NCBI RefSeq assembly: GCF_024139115.2
Contig: NW_026943146.1
Location: 62,001 to 126,000, forward strand
DNA length: 64,000 nucleotides
Direction: 5' to 3'
Source: Armigeres subalbatus
Taxonomy: Eukaryota > Arthropoda > Insecta > Diptera > Culicidae
Shown here: positions 54,842-64,000 of the stretch, in pieces
Position numbering within the stretch: the stretch's first letter is position 1
How the letters are laid out: each line of letters opens with the position of its first letter
The notes under the pieces: generated by a model
What the model saw: the letters and a program-made list of their open reading frames with translations, nothing else
Database searches by the model: none
What the model was told of the DNA's origin: nothing
Program-made: the position numbers and the translations under genes

Positions 54842-56960
54842 TCAAATTTTTAAAATATCGAACACTTTTGAATTATTATCAGCACAGTTTGAGTATAGTT
54901 TTGCTTTAATTTTATTTTCCGACAATGGAATGAAACAGTGAAATTTTTGGGTTCCTTGGATCGTTTTCGCGTTATTAAATTGCTCGCTGAGCTCTGAAGC
55001 CTTTTTTTCGTACTCTTCAGTAGTAGTAAAACAAAATGATAATTTGGTTAAATCTTTTTCTTTTCTACGATTTGCCCAATCAAAAAGTTCTTTCGCAGTT
55101 TTAATTGGATGCTCACGTTCTTTGGCTAAACTTGCTCTTGTGGCCATGCGCTTTATTGTTCCTCCAATAGCATCACAAGGACCTTTGCCATGTGATGTAT
55201 CAAAAATATGCCATTCTGCATCAATTCCGTACATTGATTTAAATTGACATAGGCTCGAAAAATTCTTACGATTTTTGTACTGCGACGCTGCTCCATCAGA
55301 CATGAAATATATCTTTTTGACTTCTTTATGCTTATCAACGCGTAAAAGTTAATCATTTTTCAATGAACAAGTTTACGGATACTGAATCGTGTCTTAAATC
55401 TTCGGAAATTATAATAAAACTTAAGTGTTCAATTTGCGTACTTCCATTAAAATAAATAACGAATGGATGAATTGTAGCTTGTTGTACGTTCCAGTGATGG
55501 GACTGCACTTCATCTTGCAATACAAAGCTGTAATTTTCAGAAAATCACAAATGACTAAAAATTCACCATTTTGTAATGTATTTTTCGTATTTTTTAAAAA
55601 GCTGGATTGTTCTGTTTCAATGAAATCGTGAGGATTAAACTTTCTAATTTCAAGCAAAAATATGACACAAACTCATCTACAGGTTTTACAATAGTTTCTA
55701 TGTCACACCTATCCGTGGTCACCCATTGCTCAAATGATAACTGATCAATATATTTTCTTCAAACTCAGCGAATAAAGTATTTTCCAATGATGAAGAATCT
55801 GGACAATCCGAACAAGATCGTAGATAGCAATTTGATGTTGTATTTTCACACAAAAGACTACCAGTTAACATTTTAATATCCTTTGTTAAATTGATTCTTT
55901 TCAAACTATGTAAAATAAGATTAATATTCTCATGGGTTGTGCACACACACATTATGTGTTCCTAAATTGGAAAGAAGCTTACATTGCCTTGGCCGAAGGC
56001 TTGCAAATGAGGAAAACCTATTTTAATATTATCGTGAATTTCCTTGAAGCGTGTGTACGCTTCTTTCAAAGTCGTCATCATTAATCGTTTTTGGATTGCT
56101 TGACGCTTTCCATCTTTTTTACTGATACATAATCTTTTTGACCAGGCATAGCTCGACTTACTTCATCATCTTCAAAATATTGAACTACTATTTCTTTTGT
56201 CTCATCTGTTAATGCAGTACTAGACCTAGTATTTTTGGTTGAAAGACAGTTATTCTTCAATTGTTTTGCCTCTTTTACTGTATTTCTATTGGTTTTGAAC
56301 TCATCAATGGCATCCTGAATAGACCACGAACTTGGCAGCATCGACAAAATCAATAATTTTTCTTTCCTTGTCGTGGCTGCATTCGAGAACCTTTCCTTCA
56401 TATTTATAATTACCTCATCGTAGTCTGTATTTTCCACATCATCAGGTCCTAATTTGAAGAGGTTTCTTCGTACAGCTTCGTTTATTTCACGGTATTTTTC
56501 TCCGGGTAATAAACGTAGTCCATCTTACTCCATTTAATCAGAGTCACTTTTATCCCAGCTATGCCCTCGTTAAAGCGTTCGATGTTGACCTTTTGGATAC
56601 ACTCATCTTCCGATTGATTTGTTGAAACAGATTTCGCTGATGGTACGGTGGCAAGGCTCTCAGCACTTAATACTTCTGGTAATTCCTCAGTTGTTGTCGA
56701 TACATCTGGCAATTCCTCAGTTGCTGTCGTTTTCGAACTTCCTGCGCTCTGCTCAACCGATGATATACAGATTGCTCTTTTGTCAACGTTTAGACGGCAG
56801 GACGTGCAAATGCGTAAATTTGTATTCAATGTGGACATTGGAGCATAACCAGTCGCTTTCAGTTTATCTATGGTGCTTTCGGTGAGATTTCGTAACTCTT
56901 TTGAACACTTTTTCCATCAAACGGCCTACAACAGTTGAGAAAGCGGCTACTCATGTTGTT
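54842..56960 (-). pseudogene. Frameshifted DDE-type transposase of the 3.9-kb element
   Basis: The gene reads from ~56960 to 54842 on the minus strand. The N-terminal part has cysteine pairs (LNCCRPF.., then RICTSCRLNVDKR) typical of a zinc-binding DNA-recognition domain. A middle segment contains LKEAYTRFKEIHDNIKIGF and THNVCVCTTHENINLIL. The catalytic part has GEFLVICDF near 55570 (candidate first Asp), then ATIHPF-like words, MSDGAASQYKNRKNF near 55290 (candidate second Asp) and DTSHGKGPCDAIGGTIKR near 55195. At least five single-base frame breaks separate these pieces (near 56505, 56090, 55985, 55740 and 55570), so the gene is broken as written. The breaks are small frame changes, not intron-like gaps with splice sites. 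The third catalytic acid is not assigned. Confidence 0.75.
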
Positions 56961-57414
56961 CGTAATATTTCAATAAACAAAATCACTTTTAAGTTTTTAC
57001 TGACTAGTTTGGTGTCATTTGCTTGACTGAAGAAAAAAATTACTATAAGATCTTTAACAACCTTAGTAGTAGTAATTTTTTGCTTTTTCGTGAGCATTGT
57101 CATGGTATGTACCTATCATGCACTTGTTGTTGTTGAAGATACCCGTTTCCTCCCGATCATAAAGTCTATTCTCTAAGAGGTATATTTTTTGCAGGTAAAC
57201 TATAGACGTACACGTGTATATAAATCTTTGATTTTGCAGCTTTTGTCTTAAAAATAACATTTCTGATATGTTTCTATCAACGTTATTATCAACAGGTTTC
57301 AACACTATTAAAAGAATTTTTCGCCAGTCACGTGCAATGAAAATTATGACACTATCAATACTTTTGATCACAACACTGGATCGTGTCTAAGTTTCTTATA
57401 GATGCTATGAATAA

Positions 57415-57935
57415 TTAAATCAAAATATCATGAAAACAACTTGTTTAAATCACGTCCCTTAACAATAAAATCTGCATCAAACTGCAATTCTCGAAATAAC
57501 TTACACAGAAAAAATTTTTTTCTAAATGTGAAAATTGTGAAATGTTTGAAATGTCATAACTTTTTGTTTATTAGTTTACCATCACCAAATTTTTATGATA
57601 GATAGCTAATATAATGGACCGTTTTCCCTAAAAAATTACGTTCGAAAAAAGATAGGGTTTTGAGATATTTGAGTTTTTGTGACAAAAATGATATTTTTAA
57701 AGGCAAAAAAATTTTTTTACTGTGCACATTTTCTTAAGAATCACCATTTAGTTGTCTAACTTTGCTGAAAAAATCATAACAATCGAACATTCCGTTTTTG
57801 CTGTGCAGCTTTTTAAATATTTTTGAACCATTTTCACATACACCCTTTTGAAAAGTTAGTCGTGACTCAATATGAAGATTTGATATCGAAAAATGACGAT
57901 TTAGATGAAATTGAAAAACTGTGCAGAGTTTCAAA
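57415..57935 (-). repeat. Right terminal inverted repeat of the DNA transposon
   Basis: Inverse of 54108-54632. The outer edge reads ..CTGTGCAGAGTTTCAA on this strand. It includes the 78-codon minus-strand frame that mirrors the one in the left arm. Confidence 0.85.
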
Positions 57936-58121
57936 TATTTTCGAAATGGTCGCTCAGGATCGACTGACATGCCCCCGTGGAATGCCTCTTCTTTATTCTT
58001 AATTTGTCACGCCGTACAATCCCGTTTCCAATTGTCATGTATTGCTCATATTAAGGAAACTAGGTACTTAACTGAATGGCTCAACAAATCTTACTTATCC
58101 ATTACACAATTGAAATAAAAA

Positions 58122-58211
58122 TTATGCCAAATGACCTTATGCCAAATGACCATTATGCCAAACGGCCGTTATGCCAAACGACCATTATGCCAAACGACTT
58201 TATGCCAAACG
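58122..58211 (+). repeat. TTATGCCAAACGAC minisatellite, array 2
   Basis: Six copies of TTATGCCAAAYGACC at 14-17 bp spacing. It is inverted relative to 44165-44262, and CAGTATTGAAG follows directly, as in that copy. Confidence 0.85.
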
Positions 58212-58251
58212 GGGTACAATCAGTATTGAAGCACACCAGGAAGCATGCTTA

Positions 58252-58385
58252 AATTACGTAACGCATAGAGGGGGAGGGGTAGCCTGGAGTGTACGATCCA
58301 TGCAGAATGTTCAGATGCTTCATACAAAAAGTGTAACATAGAGGAGAGGGGGTTGAAAATGGTCAATTTGTGCGTTACGTAATTA
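58252..58385. mobile_element. 134-bp MITE with AATTACGTAACGCA ends
   Basis: AATTACGTAACGCA at the left and TGCGTTACGTAATT at the right are exact inverted 14-mers. The interior has G-rich tracts (GAGGGGGAGGGG) on the left and (GAGGAGAGGGGG) on the right. TTACGTAACGC ends are, from memory, a widespread insect MITE signature. Confidence 0.8.
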
Positions 58386-60392
58386 ATGATTGATAAAATC
58401 TTCCCTTATCGGTATTCTCAAAATATTTCAATACTCTACTAGTCTATAAGAGAGATAAAAAAGGGGTAAAGCATTCAACTGAACTTGTAATCGACCACGA
58501 AAAACTTTGCATCAGTCAGTTAAGTGGTTGATTTTATTCATAACGATCGAAAGCAAAGGGTTGTCTTCCAACCGTGTTTGCACTTCTCCCATAATACAAA
58601 CGAACAAACTCTGTCTTGAATCCATATCGATATCGAGATTGGAGAAACACCTGTCCCCGTTGATATCGTAAAATTACCTTTTTCACTACTAACTGCTTGT
58701 TACGCCACTACCCAGTACCTCAGCTCCAACGGCACCGGCGAACCAAAGAAGCTACTTTCTGCTACCTTTTTTGACATCAGGCTCAACTGGGGCGGCTGTA
58801 AAAGAAGCAAATCAGTAAGTGCTTGTGCTGTTATTTTCTTGTGAATTTGTTTCTTCCTCTATGGCCCAACGAAAGGAAACCCGCAACACAATTTAACCTC
58901 GTACCGTACCATTCCGGATGCTTGCCTGGTTGGGTATTGCGAAACGAGATATCGATTTTAATTATTTCGAAATAAAACTTTCCCATGGGTCCACCTTCGC
59001 CTTAAGGAAAAATTGAAATAGAGAAGAGTTGAGCTGGAAAAAAAGGATGCTTACCGAGAGCTTTCCGATGCTCCAGGGCAGCAAAAAAGCGTGATACCAA
59101 TTTACATAGACGACACTGAATGGTATTCCATTTGTAAAACATTTGACAGGTTGATCAATGGGAATTGTGGATTCGGCTCTTGCTCACCGAAGCGGAATTC
59201 TTTTGGAGCAACATGGAACACCTCGACGGTAGTAAGGTACTGGAAGCAATCAGAATTAACAAGAAACAAAAACACTCTTAAGAGGCGGATTATCTTCTCC
59301 ATTATTTGTCCAACAATTCGCAGGATAAAAGTATGACTGTACAACTTAAACTACAGTGCGGGAAGGGTGGAATTATGCATTATAATTCGATTCAGAGTTC
59401 TGTATAAAATATTACAAAACCTAAATAAAGTCTAGACGAATAGAAACTATTCAGGGCTTTTATTGGAATATCGGAGTAGTAAGTTAGTATTAAGTAGTAA
59501 AGCCAACTACAGAGTCTAAGGTTCCACTTCCGCCAACCGACTGAAAATGATCTATTACGCCGCTGCCGACAATATTTTATTTGGCTCATAGGTCAAGGAA
59601 GTCGAAAATCACGTGCACTGGTATACATATATTCTGAATACTCAGGTCAGGGTAGACAAGAACATTTAGGAAGCATCTATGGCCTGGCAAGAATTGGGTC
59701 AAGTGAAAGCTAATATCACTATGCTTTTTTGCGATCCATGATATACGAATGCAAAAATGATAACCTGGCTTAGAAACCTCGCAGTTATTAACTGTGGAAG
59801 TGATTAATGAACTCTAAGCTTTTCAAAGGGCATATCCCCGAATGCAAACAAAGATCTGGAGGGCTATCTGTTCAACCAATTCTATTTAATCCAGTAATTA
59901 TTCTTGATAATCCTTTTAATCATACTAAGCATCATAGGGCATGGTTTTCGTGTAGTTTTCAGTCGCGTTTTAAAAGTTGCAAGATGGATTGTCTTTACGC
60001 CCAGCCCAGCTCATGTTTTTAGGAGGTTTCCCCTCGGCTCAAAGCCTAATCATTGAACCATTCAGCCTTGATTGCGAAGTACTCGGATAGTGTCCGAAAA
60101 CAACCGATAACCAACCTCGAGGGATGCTGAAGTCGACCCAAAAAATCCTGTTGGAGAGTCCTCGAAGTTTGTTTTGTCTCCTTTGAACCAAGACATTGCC
60201 TTTCAGTTCAGCGATTCAAATCAACCTGAAATGTTTTGAACTCGTTCTTATATTAGATGCCAACCAATCACAATTGACAAAAGCAGGCGGCATGTTATAT
60301 AATGTGTTCTGTACCATAGAATGTAGAAAACATGGGAAGACGAGGAATTTTGATTTGCCTTCTCTTGAAGAAAGCTTGTTTGCAGTCTGCAG
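58386..60392. other. Non-coding stretch with SINE scrap
   Basis: No gene is supported. Open frames of 60-81 codons lack domains. The part after 59820 looks like mixed remnants of repeats. The only firm item is the Feilai 3' fragment at 59732-59820. Confidence 0.45.
59732..59820 (+). mobile_element. Feilai 3' body fragment
   Basis: CCATGATATACGAATGCAAA, CCTGGCTTAGAAACCTCGCA and GTGATTAATGAACTCTAAGC match the body of the complete Feilai copies with several substitutions. Both the tRNA-like head and the AAG tail are missing. Confidence 0.75.
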
Positions 60393-60555
60393 TGCGCCAA
60401 TTACCGAGGAATAACCGTACTTACGAAATTATGCTCCATAATCTGTTGAACTGATCGAAACCGCTTGAAGAGTCTTTCATCGGCCAATACCAAGCAGGTT
60501 TTCGTGAGGGTCGACCAACGACGGGTCAAATGTTTGTGGTTGCGGATAAAATTTC
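60393..60555 (+). pseudogene. Non-LTR reverse transcriptase fragment cut by a MITE
   Basis: The plus strand reads CANYRGITVLTKLCSIIC, a stop, then in another frame EESFIGQYQAGFREGRPTT followed by GQMFVVADKI. NYRGIT.L and QxGFRxGRSTxDQ are consecutive conserved boxes of non-LTR reverse transcriptases, at the expected spacing. One stop and one frame change separate them. The homology stops just before the palindromic MITE inserted at 60562. Confidence 0.75.
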
Positions 60556-60565
60556 GACATCATTT

Positions 60566-60706
60566 CTAGACCAACATTTGAAAAGGCGTAAAAGCCAAAA
60601 TTTATTCCTTCTGATCCCTCGTCTACAAATATATAGCTATATATGTAGACAAAGAATCAGAAGGAATACATTTTGGCTGTTACGCCCTTTTCAAATGATG
60701 GTTTAG
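60566..60706. mobile_element. Palindromic MITE, copy 2
   Basis: Same family as 16335-16474: CTAGACCAACATTTGAAAAG at the left and TTTTCAAATGATGGTTTAG at the right, a ~141-bp near-palindrome centred on TATATAGCTATATA. ATTT flanks both ends (60562-60565 and 60707-60710), a second independent 4-bp target duplication. Confidence 0.85.
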
Positions 60707-60718
60707 ATTTGTAACCTT

Positions 60719-61040
60719 AAGGGGGGTCCCTACGCTACGCTACAGTTGGCTACACGTTCGCCTCATAAGCGAATGGTCATGGGTTCGATTCCCAGCCCCT
60801 CCACCAAACCCTTGTCAGCCGCCAGAAGCGCAGTCCGTACCATGGCGTTTTGGGGAACGCGCCTCACCGGGTCTGATGACGACTGACAAATCTGTTCTTC
60901 TCGGAGGCATTCCTCCAACGTGTTTCGATTAATGGCAACCGAACAAAGCAACGATCACTGGATTCACCACATGGACAAATGAACACAATGGACTCACGAT
61001 GATATGGACTGGCAACGACAACAATAACGAATTATGGACA
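60719..61040 (+). mobile_element. tRNA-related SINE with CAT anticodon arm and 3' CCA
   Basis: TTCGC-CTCATAA-GCGAA at 60756-60772 is a perfect 5-bp anticodon stem with a 7-nt loop and CAT (Met) at the anticodon position. GGGTTCGATTCCCAG forms a T arm and B box. GCCCCTCCACCA closes the acceptor and includes a templated CCA; GGGGGGT at 60721 can pair with most of it. The D-arm region is about 10 nt too long (a TACGC duplication), so this is not a working tRNA. A ~230-bp unrelated body follows, ending near an ACAACAATAACGA word. No target duplication was identified. Confidence 0.6.
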
Positions 61041-61890
61041 TCTAAAAATAGATTCTGTATGGAGTCTGTACAGCAGAGTACCACAGTGTATCACGGCACA
61101 GTAGCGGTTAAGAACACAGAGTGCCTACCAACTAAACATACGAAAAAAAATGTGTAACCTTAGATGGATTGAAGCGGGGTAATGCACTATCGAATCTACT
61201 GTTCAATAAAGCGCTCAATTAAGAGAGCTGGTGTGCAAAGAATCGGTATCGATATTATCGGGTTTGAGCACCGTGCCGTGGAAGATGCTTTTATACTTTT
61301 TAAGAGCTGTTTAAGGACATAGTTGGAAGAGTACCACGATGACAGTCAAAATTGCACCGGATCTTCCACGGGTCAACCCCACACCTCCCGCACTCCTCTT
61401 CCACCAACATTCGAATGCATCGAACAGCATTGAACAAAAGTCTAATATTGAAATTACTAACCTGTTCACAGCATATTTATTCACTTCCAGTGACAATGAA
61501 CATGTTTATCCAAAGAGTCGTATGTATTTCGGCTCGAATATTATCATAAATCAGCTGTTTCGTGCCAATTTAATAGCCGTTCGCGATTTGGTGTTTTTAC
61601 TCACTTCTCCGCACATGAGCAGCCCGAAATGTTGATGGAATGCAAATTAAACATCACTTTTCGAAATCAGTCACTTGTTTGAACCGAAAACTTAATATAA
61701 ACCGCTATTTTTGCCTGAAAAAAAAACGATTAAAAACTGACCGCGGAGCGAATGTAAACACCTCGGTGCACCGGCACCGGCAGCAGCAAACTAATATGTA
61801 GGGTGGTTCAAAAAATAATTTTGCTCCGCAACGCTCAGTCGATTATGATTTATAATTTGGGTGTCATCCAATGCACAGTGGGGAAAATCA
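61041..61890. other. Non-coding stretch
   Basis: No domain in the overlapping 61-98-codon frames at 61311-61635. A GCACCGGCACCGGCAGC block at 61771 is the only GC-rich spot. Confidence 0.5.
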
Positions 61891-63936
61891 GACCCAAAAA
61901 GGTACCTATTTATTGCGGCAACTTGCTGCGCCGGAAAAATACCTTTCCCAAATCCACGACAAATCGAATGGTGCTATTTTCATGCGTCGGAAATTATGGG
62001 AACTGGCCGTTTTGCCCCATTTACTCTAAAAAATCATATTTTTTCTATGACAGCTACAATTTAAAGTCGATTTCGGCTAACTATTTCTATGTTTTCTGAT
62101 GCTAATTAAGTAGAAAATACGAGTGGTATCTATTCCGACCTTAAACCATGACTGGAAGTGGCTGTTTTGATCCATTTACCCCCGGAATCGTTTTTTTTTT
62201 CTATGACAGCTCTGATTTAAAATCAATTGCGTCTGTCTATTTCTATGATTTCTGATGCTTAGTCAGTAGAAAATGCGAATGGTATGAATTCCGGCCTTGA
62301 AAAATTACTGGAAGTGGCTATTTTGCCCCATTTACCCACGAAAATCGTAGTTTTTTATGACAACTACAATTTAAAATCGATTTCGGCTAGCTATTTCTAT
62401 GTTTTCTGATGCTTAGTCAGTAGAAAATACGAAGGGTATCTATTCCAACCTTATACCATGACTGGAAGTGGCTGGTTTGCCCCAGTTACCCCTGAAATCG
62501 TATTTTTCTATGAAAGCTACAATTTAAAATGAATTGCGGTTCACAATTTACATGTTTCTGATGCTAATTTAGTAGAAAATACGAATGGCATAAATTCCGG
62601 CCTTGGATCATAATTGGAAGTGGCTTTTTTGCCCCATTCACCCTCGAAAATCGTAGTTTTTCTATGACAGCTTCAATTTAAAATCAATTTCGACTAACGA
62701 TTTCTGTGTTTTCTGATGCGTATTTAGTAGAAAATACGAATGGTCTAAATTGTATATAATCCGGCCTTGGACTGTCACTATAGTGACTATAGCTATAGCA
62801 ATGGCTGTTTTGTCCCCTTTATATTTAAAAGTGAATTTATCATATGATCGCTAAGACTTGAACTCGATTTTGGCTAATTATTTCTATGATTCCTAATGCA
62901 AATTCAGTAGGAACTACAAACCTGGAATCGTAACTAAAAATGGCCAATATGCCTCATTTAAAAAAAATCATTTTTTGTTTGATCGCCACGATTTAATATC
63001 AATTGCGGCTAGGTATTTCTATGTTTTCTATTTCTATTTCTACAAATTAGTAAGAAAAAAAGATTGTTACATATTCCAGCCTTGGATCCATGACTATAAG
63101 TGGCTGTTTTGCCCCATTTGCCTCTAAAAATCATTTTTTCTAGCACAGCTACTATTTGAAATAGATTGCGCCTTACTTTTTCCATTTTAATTATTGAGAA
63201 GAGCGGAAAATCTTCCTGAGGTGTGATTGTGATTCTACTCGGCCACTTCCAGTCATGATTCAAGACCGAAATTAGCATCAGAAAACATAGAAATAATTAG
63301 CCACAATCAATTTTAAATTGTAACTCCCAGAAAAAAAAATCGAAGGTAAATGGGGCAAAATGGCCCCTTCCAGTCATGGTATAAGGTCGGTATATTTTAC
63401 ACTATTTTTCTACTAAATTAGCATCAGAAAACATAGAAACAATAAGTCGAAATCGATTTTAAATATAATTATAATTCGATTTTCGTAGGTAAATGGGGCA
63501 AAATAGCCACTTCCAGTCATTTTTCATGACCAGAATTTATACCATTTATATTTTCTACTAAACTAGCATAAAAAGCAAGAAAATAATCGGCCGAAAATGA
63601 TTTTAAATTGTAACTGTCATAGAAAAATACGATTCCAGGGGTAAATGAGGCAAAACGGCCACTTCCAGTCATGGTATAAGGTCGGAATAAATACCATTAG
63701 TATTTTCTACTTAATAAGCATCAGAAAACATAAAAATAGTTTGCCGCAATCGATTTTAAATTGTAGCTGTAATAGAAAAAATATGATTTTTAGGGGTAAA
63801 TGGGGCAAAACGGCCAGTTCCCATAATATCCAGCTAATGAAAATATCACCATTAGATTTGTCGTGGATTTTCCCTTTAGGAATGGTATTTTTCCGGCGCA
63901 GCAAGTTGCCGCAATAAATAGGTACCTTTTTGGGTC
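61891..63936. mobile_element. 2.05-kb foldback-like element with ~155-bp repeats
   Basis: The outermost 53 bp, starting GACCCAAAAAGGTACCTATT, are an exact inverted repeat of the right end (ending ..AGGTACCTTTTTGGGTC at 63936). Inside are about eight direct ~155-bp units (GGCTGTTTTGCCCCATTTAC, TTCTATGACAGCTACAATTT, ATTTCTATGTTTTCTGATGC, AGTAGAAAATACGAATGGTA), starting near 62007, 62161, 62318, 62471, 62623, 62800, 62942 and 63101. Four or five units in the opposite orientation follow (near 63240, 63350, 63493, 63645 and 63797). Foldback elements have this build. No transposase frame is present. Confidence 0.85.
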
Positions 63937-64000
63937 GCGTTTGTGCAATGGTTTGAGCTAGTTTGAATAGAGGCTTACCGTGCACAAGTCGTTTCAGGTT

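Larger units (their letters stand above)
54040..57960 (-). mobile_element. ~3.9-kb DNA transposon with ~520-bp terminal inverted repeats
   Basis: The sequence at ~54108-54632 is repeated inverted at ~57415-57935, so well conserved that the same 66-codon frame appears in both. Outer ends beyond TGAAACTTTGCACAG are less clear; a GAGCGA word occurs at 54045 and, inverted, near 57950, and I could not find a certain target duplication. The internal 2.8 kb carries one transposase gene on the minus strand. The transposon separates the 60-bp array at 53.9 kb from the TTATGCCAAA array at 58.1 kb. My best guess is a Sola-like superfamily, from memory of the SDGxxxQYKN and TSHGKGPCDxxGG boxes; this is not certain. 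Confidence 0.85.

Noticed and set aside
60719..60800. Functional tRNA-Met gene
   Set aside because: The D-arm region is about 10 nt too long, the acceptor pairs imperfectly, CCA is templated and a SINE-like body follows.

Overview
This is a transposon-dense, AT-rich stretch of an insect genome, most likely a mosquito of the genus Aedes. The main evidence is two complete copies of a tRNA-derived SINE that I recognise as Feilai, which ends in an (AAG)n tail, together with RTE-type and Ty3/gypsy-type retrotransposons, many small inverted-repeat elements and long tandem arrays. I found no host protein-coding gene, rRNA gene or true tRNA gene that I can defend. The window reads as intergenic or intronic DNA. 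The only hint of host transcription is a TATA/initiator pair near 5.6 kb.

Layout. 0-6 kb: a decayed RTE non-LTR element (2200-4788), degenerate satellite units, then the promoter-like stretch. 6.1-15.5 kb: a full-length Ty3/gypsy element with gag, pol and two 1486-bp LTRs that differ at one base seen; it is the youngest large insertion here. 15.5-25.2 kb: nested small elements (palindromic MITEs, a 1.6-kb TIR element split by Feilai, a second SINE family, an insertion with a 19-bp target duplication, a second Feilai), bracketed by a 32-bp inverted repeat pair 8 kb apart. 25.4-38 kb: a (TTC)n tract next to a Helitron-like end, decayed reverse transcriptase and endonuclease remnants, and several TIR elements. 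40.6-43.1 kb: a second RTE copy on the minus strand with a 13-bp target duplication and an internal deletion that removes the reverse transcriptase core.

44-53.9 kb is a satellite landscape: a higher-order array of ~166-bp units grouped into ~1.1-kb modules, each module carrying a (TG)n microsatellite at the same place, flanked by minisatellites and by an inverted ~130-bp module. 54.0-58.0 kb is a ~3.9-kb DNA transposon with ~520-bp, nearly identical terminal inverted repeats around a frameshifted DDE-type transposase gene. 60.4-61.0 kb holds a reverse transcriptase scrap, a palindromic MITE and a SINE whose tRNA-like head ends in CCA. 61.9-63.9 kb is a 2.05-kb foldback-like element built from ~155-bp repeats that invert in the middle.

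Functionally, only the Ty3/gypsy element has nearly intact enzymes (protease, reverse transcriptase, RNase H, integrase), and its gag reading frame carries an early in-frame stop. The RTE copies and the DNA transposon look immobile on their own. Most other elements are non-autonomous and would depend on enzymes supplied from elsewhere. Coordinates of decayed element ends are approximate unless a target duplication is given.
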